Source: Rhynchopus sp. YZ270_cl-10
Taxonomy: Eukaryota; Euglenozoa; Diplonemea; Diplonemida; Diplonemidae
Length of the DNA: 64,000 nt
NCBI GenBank assembly: GCA_964035575.1
Contig: OZ037921.1
Span: forward strand, 124,001-188,000
Direction of reading: 5' to 3'
This document shows, piece by piece, positions 42,402-51,846 of the stretch. Within the stretch, counting starts at the first letter, position 1; each line of letters opens with the position of its first letter. The notes below the pieces were generated by a model that worked only from the letters and a program-made list of their open reading frames with translations, was not told the origin of the DNA and searched no databases. Made by a program: the position numbers and the translations under genes.

Positions 42402-43370
42402 CTAATACTCATCGTGGAAGGGGAACTCCGCGTGCGCGCCGTCTCGCTCGACGACGGTGCCGTCCGGCTTCTCGACAGTGGGGTTGCAGGTACGCCAGTT
42501 GCGGTTGAATGATCGGATGTAGTCGACGTGCTCAGGGGAGAGGGTGAAGTCGAGGCCGAAGTTCTCGATGATGCGGTGGGGTGTGACGGATTTGGGGATG
42601 ACAGCCACACCACGCTCGAGTTGGAAGCGGAGGAGCAGCTGCGCGGGGGTCTTGCCCAGCTCCTTTGCGAGCTGTACAAGCTTCTCGTCCTCCATCAGCG
42701 TCGGGTCGGACGCCTTTGCCCACGGCCTCGTGGGGTTCGCCAGCGGGCAGTACGCCGTCACCGCAAGGCCCTGCTCCTTCGCAAACTGAATCAGCTTCTC
42801 GTTCAGGAAGTACGGATGCGACTCAATCTGCAGCACCGACGGCTTCACCGTCGCGTTGTCTGAGATCTCGAGGAGCTGCCTCTTGTTGAAGTTGCTCACC
42901 CCGATGGCTTTGACCAACCCCTTCGCCACCATCTCCTCCATCTTGCCCCAGGTCGACTTCAGGGGGACGTCGATGAACTTCACTGTGCCGTCTTCGTTTT
43001 TGGGGAGCAGTGCGTCGCCGTCCTCGTAAGACTGCGGCCAGTGGACCAGGTAGAGGTCGAGGTACTCGAGTTGGAGCTCGGCAAGGGTTTTGCGCAGGGC
43101 AGGTTCGACGCAGTGCGGTTCGTGCTTGGTGTTCCACAGCTTCGAGGTGATCCACACATCACTGCGCTTCACAACACCTTCTTCGAAGGCCTGCTTCAGC
43201 GCCGCCCCCACCTCAGATTCGTTGCCGTACGCAGCCGCGCAGTCAATGTGCCTGTACCCGTTGCGCAGGGCATGAAGCACAGCTGCCTGCACCTCGCCCG
43301 CTTTGCTAAGCCACGTGCCCAGCCCCTGAAGGGGGAAGGTCAGACCGTTGTTCAAAACCTGCGATGCCAT
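42402..43370 (-). CDS. aldo-keto reductase (AKR1-type)
   Basis: Single exon, 322 residues, the usual length for AKR enzymes. They reduce aldehydes and ketones with NADPH in the cytosol. The catalytic tetrad is in the canonical positions: D43 (HIDCAAAYGNE), Y48, K77 (WITSKLWN) and H110 (YLVHWPQ). Cofactor-side motifs GVSNFNKRQL, QIESHPYF, LAVTAYCPLA and VIPKSVTPHRIIEN with the family's KS-R end are present. The C-terminus FPFHDEY matches AKR1 proteins. Substrate range cannot be read from sequence. The first Met (43370) fits the family start (MASQVLNNG). No signal peptide. Confidence 0.95.
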   Translation of the reverse strand: MASQVLNNGLTFPLQGLGTWLSKAGEVQAAVLHALRNGYRHIDCAAAYGNESEVGAALKQAFEEGVVKRSDVWITSKLWNTKHEPHCVEPALRKTLAELQLEYLDLYLVHWPQSYEDGDALLPKNEDGTVKFIDVPLKSTWGKMEEMVAKGLVKAIGVSNFNKRQLLEISDNATVKPSVLQIESHPYFLNEKLIQFAKEQGLAVTAYCPLANPTRPWAKASDPTLMEDEKLVQLAKELGKTPAQLLLRFQLERGVAVIPKSVTPHRIIENFGLDFTLSPEHVDYIRSFNRNWRTCNPTVEKPDGTVVERDGAHAEFPFHDEY

Positions 43371-44776
43371 GATGTTAAAAGTGGAGGAAATATGTGTGGT
43401 TCTGTGGTGTTGTTTGTGTCATAAATAATATGTGGTGATATTTATATTACTGCAATACGCTCCCATTCATGAGGTTGACAAAATAAAATGGGCGGTTCTC
43501 ACTGGGTTAAAATAATGGGGTGGGAAAGTGATACCTTTTTTTCTATAATGTACCCCAATTGTTGGCATGGAGGCGAAACACATTGTGCTTTATATTTTTT
43601 TTGCATTTTTTTTTGGTTTTTTGGATGCAGCGAAGGATTCAAAGCCACCAGTAAAGAAGAGAAGGGGTAATGAAAATAGACTGAACAAAGAAACCCCCCC
43701 CCCCCCCCCAAGACGTGGAAAAAAAAAAAAGGAAAAGTAAAAGGTGTTCACCTTTTTGGAAAGAAAAAAAAAGAGAGAAAAAATAAGTTGTAAGTGCACA
43801 ACACCTCAAAGAAAAAAGAGAAAAAAAAAAAAAGCTGGAAAGAGCGCTGAGCCTTGCTCGTAGATCTTTCGCAAGAGGGCAACAACCATAAAGTAACGTT
43901 TTCAAAAAAAAAAGATCTCACCCTCCTCAGGAGGCCGTGAACATTTAAAATTTGAAATTTTTTTTTTTTGGAAAGTGTTGATGAATGGTCTGTTAGGCCG
44001 TACATGACCATCCCCTTATCAGGAAATGAGGGCGTGCAAAATGTTCCCTAAAGGGAACGTGTGAAGAAAAGAAACTCATGGCTGGAGACAGTGGAGAGTT
44101 GCACAACAACTGTGGCAACACAACCCGAGGCAACTACACTAACTCCAACAATTTATGGAAAAGAAAAGAAAATAAAACTTGAAATATAGCCAATTCTTTT
44201 GTACACACACAAAGCTGTCACATTGCTGAGTATGTGAATTTTGTTTTTTTTTTTTTTTTTGCTTTTTTTTGTTTTTTGAAGACTTAGAAAAACTCGGAAT
44301 AATGTAGTTTGGCACACTTTTTCCTTTTGTTTTTTTTCCTTGATTTTTCTAGATTTCTCCAAGAATCGGCGAAGAGAGGAAGGGATGTGGGTACAAAAGT
44401 TGTCCTGGAACTTGTCCAAAGCAGCAAAAAAAAAAAGAGAAAATTTAGATGACTTGCACATCTTATGGGAAACGTGCACATTCAGCTAAAAAGAAAGCGT
44501 TGCAAATGTGATACACCTCTCGGGCGCACACATCTTTTTTACCACTATCGTTATCATGCTGGAACAAAAAAGCTGGGTGTTGACATTTTGGATGTCTCTT
44601 TGGAGAAAAAAAATGGGGAGTTTGTAATGAGGATGAATTTCAGCCTCACAGCCAGATCTTTTTCCACAAGGAATATTCCAAACAACGACGGGGCAAATGC
44701 CTTTCTAGTTTCAGAGGAGAGGTGAAGACCACGAAAAAAACGCTTATAAAGGGGGAACTTATTCGGGGGCCCCTTT

Positions 44777-44957
44777 AAGATGAACCTAAGCTGCTTAGCC
44801 CACCTGATTTTTACCACGCGTTTTGGCGCGTAAAGGCGCGTTTTGACGCGTATAGGACCGAAGAGGTCCTAACAGGCATATACGGACCGTCCGTACACGC
44901 CTTTACGCGCTTTTACGCGCCTATACGCGGGGGGAAAATCGGGTGGTTAGTCACCTT
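44777..44957 (+). repeat. two-stem hairpin copy G, split by a MITE
   Basis: The left half AAGATGAACCTAAGCTGCTTAG (44777-44798, 22 bp; key parts AAGATG, CTAAGC, GCTTAG) is followed by a MITE. The right half TTAGTCACCTT resumes at 44947. Removing the MITE and one TTAG copy restores a normal hairpin, so the hairpin was there before the MITE. Confidence 0.75.
44799..44946. mobile_element. MITE of the CCACCTGATTTTTACC family, copy 3
   Basis: 148 bp with ends CCCACCTGATTTTTACCACG and CGGGGGGAAAATCGGGTGG, and inner GGCGCGTAAAGG/CCTTTACGCGCC-like arms. TTAG flanks both sides (44795-44798 and 44947-44950). The two ends are diverged at a few places. Confidence 0.8.
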
Positions 44958-44978
44958 GTTTGAAAAAGAACAGTTTAG

Positions 44979-45016
44979 AAGATGACCCTAAGCCTCTTGG
45001 TGCTTAGACTCACCTT
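44979..45016 (+). repeat. two-stem dispersed hairpin, copy H
   Basis: AAGATGACCCTAAGC, CTCTTGGT, GCTTAGACTCACCTTTT. It lies only 22 bp beyond the end of copy G, so the two form a local pair. Confidence 0.65.
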
Positions 45017-45120
45017 TTAGAAAATTCGGGTATCTTCACCTCCTCGCTAGAAACCTCTATCACACAAAACTTCACTGAAGTATGAAACAGCAAAAATCAG
45101 ACAACACAAGAATCAGCTAT

Positions 45121-45206
45121 GACGGTGAAGTGCATAGATGCCTTTGTGGCTTTACCGTTGTAATCCAACGGTGAAACCACAACGTCAAGTCATGTACTTC
45201 ACCGTC
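45121..45206. repeat. 86-bp inverted repeat with GACGGTGAAGT ends
   Basis: GACGGTGAAGTGCAT at the left, ACTTCACCGTC at the right. In the centre TGTGGCTTTACCGTTG, TAAT, CCAACGGTGAAACCACA pair. MITE-like; no clear target duplication. Confidence 0.65.
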
Positions 45207-45691
45207 GTGCAAGGGGAGGGGGCAACATAAGAAGGGGAGGGGGGTGAATAAAGTAGGGATAAAAAAAATATTCTCTCCAACTGAAACCCCTTTCAATGGG
45301 TGTAAGCAGCAGACTAAAAAAGACTTCCTTTTCTTGCTTTTTTTTGAACATTTTCATGGACAAAAAAAAGGAGAGGAAAAAATACATAAAAAAACGCGTT
45401 CTTCTTTCAAAAAAAAAAAGCAACAAAAAATAGATTTTTTTGGGTATTTTTCCATGCTCCCCCCACGCACTCGGTTTGTATAAGATTTTTTTTTTAGTTC
45501 GTTTATTTTTTGACATTCTTTTTCAGACACAAAGGCCAGACACTACTCCCACCTTATGAAAAAAAACTCATCTTTTTGAAAACTTTCTTTTTGTGCTATA
45601 AAAAAAAATGAAGTTAATCGTTTTTTTTTCTGTATTTTATTTGCAAAGCTGTGGGTTGAGTCTTTTTCCTCACTTTTTTTTTTTGTTTCTC

Positions 45692-46879
45692 TCAAACCTT
45701 CTTGAGCCCAGCACGCAGTGCACCAAAGTCATGCGAATCCTCCACTGCGTTTTGGTCGGCATTGCTTCTGTCCATTCCGTTGTTTGTCAAACGCCCGCTT
45801 TTGTCGCGGACGTCACCACAGGCTTTGGGCGCTGTTTTGCCACCGACGTGGACTGCCCCGGGGCCAAACGTAGCTGTCGACTCCTCATCTTGCAGTCCGG
45901 TGCGTGCACGGGCACGCTCCAGCTTTGCTTCGCTTGTCGTTTTGGGTGCCTTTCCCTTGCCAAGGTTGGCACGAAGGGAGGCAAAGTCGTGGTCATCCTC
46001 AACCGCATTCTTGTCTGTTGTGTCGCGTGAGAGTCCGTTGTTGGTCAGTCTTGTTCCAGAGCTTTTGCGAGCATCCGCGAAGGACGCTTCTTCAGCACCA
46101 TCGTCAAGCCCTGTTCTTGCGCGGGCGGCCTCGAGCTTGGCTTCGCTGGTCGGGCGTGGCGCCTTGCCGTGACCAAGCTTGGCGCGCGCAGCCGCAAACT
46201 CACTGTCATCCGAGGTCGGTGCAACTGCAGCTGGTGGTGGTGCCTGGGTCTGCGACGGTGCTTTGTTCATTTTCCCCCCTGAGGCCTTCCTTTCACCGAA
46301 GGGCGAAGCGTTAGTAGAGGCAGGCTCTGCTGCTGCTGCGGCAGGTGGTGCAGGCTTAGCGGCGGGTTTGCCTTTGCCAAGGTTCGCTCGGAGTGCAGCG
46401 AAGTCCTCCACAACCTCCTCCACAGGTGCTGCAGCAGCGGCTGCGGGCGCAGCTGCCCTGCTGTTGTCGTTCTTGCCGACAAACTCTGCAACAGTTTCTT
46501 GGTCGTCCAGGCCGGTCTTGGCGCGCGCTGCCTCTAGCTTTGAGTCGCTTGCTTCACGAACCGGTTTTTTGCCTTTGCCAAGCTTTGCACGGATTGCAGC
46601 AAAGTCTTCGTCGGTCTCCCCTTGAGAGACAGGCGCATCTGCAGATGTGTTCTTCGCAACACCCTTCACAACCATCTGGTTTGCGCTCACAGTTGCAGTC
46701 TCTGGGTCGAGCCCCGTTCTTGCGCGTGAACGTTCCAGCTTTGCGTCGCTAGTCTCCTTAACCGGTTTTTTGCCTTTGCCGAGGTTGGCCCGAAGTGCGG
46801 CAAAGTCGTGGTCATCGGACACAGCGTTCTTGTCGGTCGAGTCTCGTGAGAGTCCGTTGCTTGTCAACCGGTCGGCCAT
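45692..46879 (-). CDS. six-module internal repeat protein of unknown function
   Basis: Single exon, 395 residues, low complexity, Ala/Lys/Asp-rich. A module of about 55 residues repeats: part 1 RLTxNGLSRDxTDKNAV (three copies), part 2 HDFAALRANLGKGK (six copies, one reading EFAAARAKLGHGK), part 3 SEAKLERARARTGLDxE (four copies). Modules 1 and 5 are complete, 2 and 4 lack part 1, 3 lacks parts 1 and 3, and the protein ends in a short sixth module GALRAGLKKV. The FAxLRANLGKGK part would form a short basic amphipathic helix and could bind actin, membrane or nucleic acid, but I know no matching family. There are no signal peptide or membrane segments. Module DNA is nearly as conserved as the protein, so the array may have been homogenised recently. 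Confidence 0.8.
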   Translation of the reverse strand: MADRLTSNGLSRDSTDKNAVSDDHDFAALRANLGKGKKPVKETSDAKLERSRARTGLDPETATVSANQMVVKGVAKNTSADAPVSQGETDEDFAAIRAKLGKGKKPVREASDSKLEAARAKTGLDDQETVAEFVGKNDNSRAAAPAAAAAAPVEEVVEDFAALRANLGKGKPAAKPAPPAAAAAEPASTNASPFGERKASGGKMNKAPSQTQAPPPAAVAPTSDDSEFAAARAKLGHGKAPRPTSEAKLEAARARTGLDDGAEEASFADARKSSGTRLTNNGLSRDTTDKNAVEDDHDFASLRANLGKGKAPKTTSEAKLERARARTGLQDEESTATFGPGAVHVGGKTAPKACGDVRDKSGRLTNNGMDRSNADQNAVEDSHDFGALRAGLKKV

Positions 46880-47674
46880 ATTGTAAGTAAAGAGAAAACG
46901 GGAAGAAGGCGAGCTGATTTAGGGGGGAGAGGGGTAGAGGGGTGGAGCACGTTGTCATCATTTCCACATATCGATGTGCACAGAATGGGGCAGCTATTAG
47001 AATAGTAGAATCAATAGAATGCGGTGCAAAGATCAAAGCAATTAGCAAGAAAGACAAACCTTCTGACCCGCAAATAAATACAAAAAAAGGGGAATGGGAA
47101 ATGGGGGAATGGAGAAGCCTTTTTTTGATAAATCTCTAAATACAGTAAAGGGAAGTCAGAATTAAAAGATGAGAGACACACCGCAAATAAAATAAGAAAA
47201 GAAAAAGAATTTTTGAGGGGAAATGGTGGTCGTCTTTCGTTGGATAAAAACAAAACGGATAAAAAAACAACACTTCAACAGAGCGGGTTTTATTCCTTAT
47301 AACAAACAGAAAAAAAGAACTCCATGTACAGTGTTATCATCTCTAAATACAGTAACATTCTAAGGCCCTCATAAAAGAGGAGATAATTTTTTGAAATACC
47401 TGACCAAAACAGAAAATTTTCCATTGTCACCCACATTCTTTGTATATGACATTCGCATTTTTCATTCTTTAAATTTCGTTCACCGTTTCTTCCAAAACCT
47501 GGGTGATCTATGATTGTCTCCATGAGACGTAACAGGCTGTGAGAGTCTGTGAGAGCCTACTGAGAGCTAGTAAAAAGAATCTCTCCCCGTTCATAGATCA
47601 CCCAAAACCGTGGTTGTATTAACACCTTAGTTTTTGTGTACAATACATTCTTAGTGTATCTTTTACCCCCCCGA
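46880..47674. other. spacer, nothing identified
   Basis: AT-rich sequence between the repeat protein start and the tektin-like gene. A GTGGTTGTATTAACACC word near 47610 weakly recalls the GAAAACTTGGT repeat. Confidence 0.4.
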
Positions 47675-49570
47675 TCATCCACCAAGCTCTTCCTTTTGTT
47701 GCAGCTGCTTGACGAGAGATCTCTTCTGGCGTCGTTCTGTTGCAGGGGGCTCTGTAGGCGCACAGCCGTAGACCGCACAGTGCCCACTGCAGATGCCGTT
47801 GTAGAGATGCGTCGGCCAGGCAAGGGTGTGGGAGAAGGGGAGCGCCAGACATTGCAGGTCGAGGTTTAGTCCGGCACGTTTGACGGAGAGGTCTGCTTCG
47901 AGTGACTTCTTTGTGTCGTGCATGCGGGATATCTCTAGGGTAATGTGTGAGAGCTTGCTCGTGAAGTCTTGCACTGCGAGGGTCAAGAAGTCGTACTCTT
48001 CTTCCAATGCTTCGTGCACCTTGTCGTCCACATCTCTACCAGGGATCTGGCAACGCAGACGCAGCCGTTTGCAGACAATGTCCTTCTCGCGGTTTTTATC
48101 TTGCAGCTCCTTGCTGACGACTTCCATCTGTGCTTCCAGCCTGCAGCGCTCCTCCAGAATGCTTCCTACCCGAGCAGTAAGCGAGGCTACAACCTTCGAG
48201 TGCACAGCTACCCTCGCCTTCAAGGCTTCGTCCACCTTTTTGTTAAGTCGCCGACCCACCATGTCGAGGTTGCACACCGCTTTCTTCCATTCCCTCCGTA
48301 AGGACAGTGCCTTTGTAACATACCCTGTCGATTTCTCAATGAGTGTTAAGGTTGTGGCTCGTGTGGTGGGGACGAAGGCGACTCCAGTGTCGAGCCCTTG
48401 GATGACTTCCTTTGCTTTGCAATCGAGCATCAGCTCTAGAGGGGGTTGGTCTGCAGCAGTGCCGCCCATCTGCGGGTTGACGGAGGAGCTGCCGTCCAAG
48501 ACGAGGCATTGTTCGTCGATGCGGAGGCCCTCTACCTTCTCCTCGAGGTCGGAGTAGAGGTCGGATACGGCGTCCTGCATGGCTTCGAGGTGTGCAGAGC
48601 TGTCGCGGACGAAGCCGGCGAGGCAGTTGACGGCGTGGCGGTGGTGGCGGTGTTCGATCGTGAGGCATTTCTCGGGGGCGTCGTCGACGCGCTCGGAGGC
48701 AGGGCGGCTGTCGCGTAGGGCTAGGCGCATCTCAGACCCAGCAAGGCTCCCCGCCTCAATCATATTCTTGATTTCCACCAGAAACTGCCGAACCTGCCCC
48801 ATCACCTCGCATTCCTTCACCGCAGCATTGAGCGCATCCTCCACCCTCGTCTTGACACGCTGCACATCACGCACCTTGCTGCGCAGCTCTGTGTTCGTCA
48901 CCTTCCGCGTCTGCTTTGACCGTTCGCTTGTCAACTTATTCTGCGCAGCGCTGACCTTACGAAGCGCATAGGTGTGCGTAACATGCCCTTCCGCCTGTCG
49001 GTTCAAATGGCTCGTCTTTGCGAGCCATGTTTTCATTGGCCGTTTTGCACGATAGTTTGGCGGCGACGCGGCGACGGACACTGCGTCCACGGAGGAGGTT
49101 TCCGAAGACACAATTGGTATCGATGCGTTCGACTCATCGAACGCGGCTGTTGTGGCGGACGGTGGGTTCAGTGTTGTGTAGTGCTGCTCGGGCCCCCACT
49201 GCAGGCTCTTCCTCCCTCCCTGCACGTCGCCTAGGTCAGGGTTGCTGTACGTCACGTTGGTGACGGGTAGTGTGGTGAGGCGCCCCTGCGCTGCGCTCTC
49301 AGGGGAGCCGAAGTAGCCGCGTGCAGGGACGGTCTTGACATCGGACTGCAGTGCGTTGTGTGGTGCAGGAGGCCCAGGTGGCCCAGGTGTGGCTGGTAGT
49401 GGAGGTGGCGCCTGTCCAGCACGCACCCGTTTTGCCCTGCGTGGCGTGCTTGGTGTGTTGTTCAGATGCAGGTTCCGCAGCGCGTTGCGGTCGTACCGTT
49501 CGGTGGCCTTCTGCATCGTAGATTTGAGACGATTACATTTTGGCGTTTCCACTCCAGTGTAGAACGTCAT
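47675..49570 (-). CDS. tektin-like coiled-coil protein
   Basis: Single exon, 631 residues. The first 180 residues are Pro/Ser-rich and disordered. From about 190 on there are long helices with tektin-like spacing: a LEEKVEGLRIDEQCLVL segment and, near residue 560, a KSLEADLSVKRAGLNLDLQC segment. In tektins such heptads (LE-K-I-ID--C) close each half of the rod that lies inside the ciliary doublet microtubule. The tektin RPNVELCRD loop is not seen, so this may be a diverged tektin or another axonemal coiled-coil protein. The last 60 residues are basic and differ from tektins. The presence of axonemal genes in this cluster fits. Identity is tentative. Confidence 0.5.
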   Translation of the reverse strand: MTFYTGVETPKCNRLKSTMQKATERYDRNALRNLHLNNTPSTPRRAKRVRAGQAPPPLPATPGPPGPPAPHNALQSDVKTVPARGYFGSPESAAQGRLTTLPVTNVTYSNPDLGDVQGGRKSLQWGPEQHYTTLNPPSATTAAFDESNASIPIVSSETSSVDAVSVAASPPNYRAKRPMKTWLAKTSHLNRQAEGHVTHTYALRKVSAAQNKLTSERSKQTRKVTNTELRSKVRDVQRVKTRVEDALNAAVKECEVMGQVRQFLVEIKNMIEAGSLAGSEMRLALRDSRPASERVDDAPEKCLTIEHRHHRHAVNCLAGFVRDSSAHLEAMQDAVSDLYSDLEEKVEGLRIDEQCLVLDGSSSVNPQMGGTAADQPPLELMLDCKAKEVIQGLDTGVAFVPTTRATTLTLIEKSTGYVTKALSLRREWKKAVCNLDMVGRRLNKKVDEALKARVAVHSKVVASLTARVGSILEERCRLEAQMEVVSKELQDKNREKDIVCKRLRLRCQIPGRDVDDKVHEALEEEYDFLTLAVQDFTSKLSHITLEISRMHDTKKSLEADLSVKRAGLNLDLQCLALPFSHTLAWPTHLYNGICSGHCAVYGCAPTEPPATERRQKRSLVKQLQQKEELGG

Positions 49571-50330
49571 TGTGGTCCTGGGGGTGAGTATGAAGAGGAA
49601 GGAGGGGGAGGAGGCGGGAGGGAGAAAAGATGAAAAATGAGGTAAGTCGGACCCAATAGTGGCAGACCCTGTGGAAAATAAGCAAACAAAGAAACAATAT
49701 GTGGTGTGGCTGAAAGGGGGGGTGCTATTGTTGTGCTATTTTCTGCTGTTCTGGGCATCTGGATTTTTTTGGTGCGGCTGAAGGGAGGGTACTATATTGT
49801 GCTATTTTTGGGGTCGTCAGCCACACCAAATATGACTGAAAACTGCAAAACCCTCGAGGAAAGGAGGAGAATCGTATAAGAAATAAACGGGGAGGGTGAA
49901 GAGGAACAATCGTGTGTTTTTTTTTGGGCACGTGGTAAGTACAGAATTTCATGGTTCGTTTTAAACTTTTTGAGCTCAAAAAAAAATCTCCTGGAAAAAG
50001 TTGGAGTGACAGAGTCGGTGGCCCGTTATTCTTCCTGGTTTGAGGCAAAGCCTGTAGGAATTTCATTTTAAAACAAAACTGCCATTTTTTTTTTTCCTTC
50101 TTTTGGCTAAAAGTTTGGAGACTTCGGAGCTTTTTCTTCACATGATGCGGCCACCTTGTCACCCCCCCTTACCCACCTGCTCTACCCCTCCACCTCCCCC
50201 ACCACACTACTCTTTCGCTAAAAACTGAGAACTTTCCAAAAATAAAAAAGATGAACATCACTTGCACACATCTTTAAAAAGAGATTACGCTCTTTCCACC
50301 CCATCCTCCTCTTCCTCCTCTGTCCATCTT
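49571..50330. other. spacer, nothing identified
   Basis: AT-rich with CT/GA tracts upstream of the tektin-like gene. Two stretches around 49700-49820 share GGTGCTA-TTGTGCTATTTT words, a small local duplication. Confidence 0.45.
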
Positions 50331-51718
50331 CTACTCATGCACAACGTGTCCACCCCTGCCACCTTTGGCCTTTCTTACCGGGAATTGGTGTGCCCGTTCT
50401 TCCCCTTCGCGCTCAAGTTGGAACTGCATGGTGACGAGGTTGCCCGAGTAGCGCACAGAGAGGATGACGGGGACACCTTCTGTCACTTCGAAGGGCGCAG
50501 GGACGGAGCCTTCGACTGCCATGTCTTCAATGAGCTGGATGCCTTGCCCCCAGTGCATGTCACGTGGCAGGTTGTCACGTGTTTTGTCGGGGTGCGTGCT
50601 CATGACCTCGGCACCCTCGCTCTCCGCCTCCCAGAACGCCATCACTGCATGCACAACACCGCTCTTCGTGGGCACAATGCGGTACTTCTGGATGCGGCCC
50701 TGCGGCTGTGTGTCCTTCTCGAAGTCGACGTCGATGATGCTAATCGGGTCCGACAGGTAAGTGTGCTTCAGAGACGAGAAGCGCAGGCCCAGCACCTTGC
50801 TGAAGAGCAGACTGCAGCTGTCGACCAGGCCGTTGAAGGGCTGCAGGTTGATCCCGTCCCACTCCTTCGCCATTGTCAGGCTCAGCAGGTCTTCGCTCAT
50901 GACCAGCTGTGCGTACTGGCTTGCCTTCTGCGGCACCACGCGGACACCCTGCTTGGCCAGGTTATCCCTCGCATCGGCCACATACGTCAGCGCGCTCTCG
51001 CTCAATAGCAATGTACCAAAGAGCTCGCTCAGCAGCACATCCGGCTTGCGCTCCAGCCCCAGGTCTGCGAAGTTCATGTCGTCGCTCATGCCCTCAATGA
51101 TGCGTACCCGGTCTGTGAAGCCGTTCTTCTTGACAATCTCGCGGCTCAACTTTGTGAGATGCGGGTTCGCCTCGATGGCGACTACCTGCTTTGCACCTAG
51201 CGAGGCGGCAATGCATGAGAGGAGCCCGCTGCCTGCAGGGGAAGGGGAGGATGAAGATGGGTTGATACATCAAAGGGGTACATACCTGCGCCAATCTCGA
51301 GGCAGATGGACTCGCCGGGGACGATGACCTTTTTCAGCGCGTTTTTGTAGTGCTCGTTGCGCGGGAAGTCGTTCAGCATGGCGAAGTGCCAGTCGTTGAC
51401 TGTACAGATGAAGTCGTCGCTTTTGTCGTGGAGTCGGCGTGGCACTTCGAAGCCGTCTTCGAATGAGTCGCCGAAGAGAGGTTCCTGCTTTTTGCGCTGC
51501 ACACCTCCTGTGGGCACGTAGGCTTCGCGCTTCTTGGTGGGCACGTGGTTGTTGTTGTTGTTGTTGTGGTTGTGCTGCTTCTTCACCTTTGCTGCCGATG
51601 CCCACGCAGCCTTGTGCTCATCCCCATACTCCACCGCAAATTCCTTCATAGTACACGCCTTCCCATCAGAAGGCCGCACACGTCTCTCCTCCTTGTAAAA
51701 TTGTTTTTTTGGTCCCAT
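50331..51718 (-). CDS. protein arginine methyltransferase (PRMT7-like), two exons
   Basis: Exons 51718-51286 and 51232-50331 with a 53-bp intron starting GTATGT; 444 residues, joined in phase 1 inside motif I. PRMTs transfer methyl from SAM to arginine. Motifs: HFAMLNDFPRNEHYKNAL, motif I ICLEIGAGSGLLS, post-I VVAIEANPHLTK, the double-E loop SELFGTLLLSESAL (both Glu present) and a THW-like DMHWGQG. The WHFAMLND start and the second half (YLSDPISIIDVDFEKDTQPQ) favour PRMT7 over PRMT1, but it has one catalytic module where animal PRMT7 has two, as in trypanosomatid PRMT7. Residues 48-60 are a His/Asn run. The coding strand upstream is a CT tract then CTTGACAG, a likely acceptor. Confidence 0.88.
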
Positions 51719-51846
51719 TAATGAGATAAAGGGAGGGAGAGGAGCGTGCTGTCAAGGTGGGGGTGGAGAGAGAAAGAGAGAGAGAGAGAGGGAGGGGGGT
51801 GTGAAAGAGGGGGGTTTAATAGAAAAAAATTGAAGTAGAAATATAA
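51719..51846. promoter_or_regulatory. pyrimidine tract upstream of the methyltransferase
   Basis: On the minus strand, a long CT repeat followed by CTTGACAG lies about 50 bp before the ATG at 51718. If this organism trans-splices its mRNAs, this is a good candidate acceptor. Confidence 0.4.

Larger units (their letters stand above)
43371..45691. other. long spacer with nested MITE and palindromes
   Basis: No gene is supported. Contains homopolymer runs (C near 43697-43710), a MITE inside a hairpin (44777-44957), a second hairpin (44979-45016) and an 86-bp inverted repeat (45121-45206). Confidence 0.6.

Noticed and set aside
45692-46879. WH2 or thymosin-type actin-binding repeats
   Set aside because: Only the last module ends LKKV; the others lack the WH2 pattern, so the name would be a guess.
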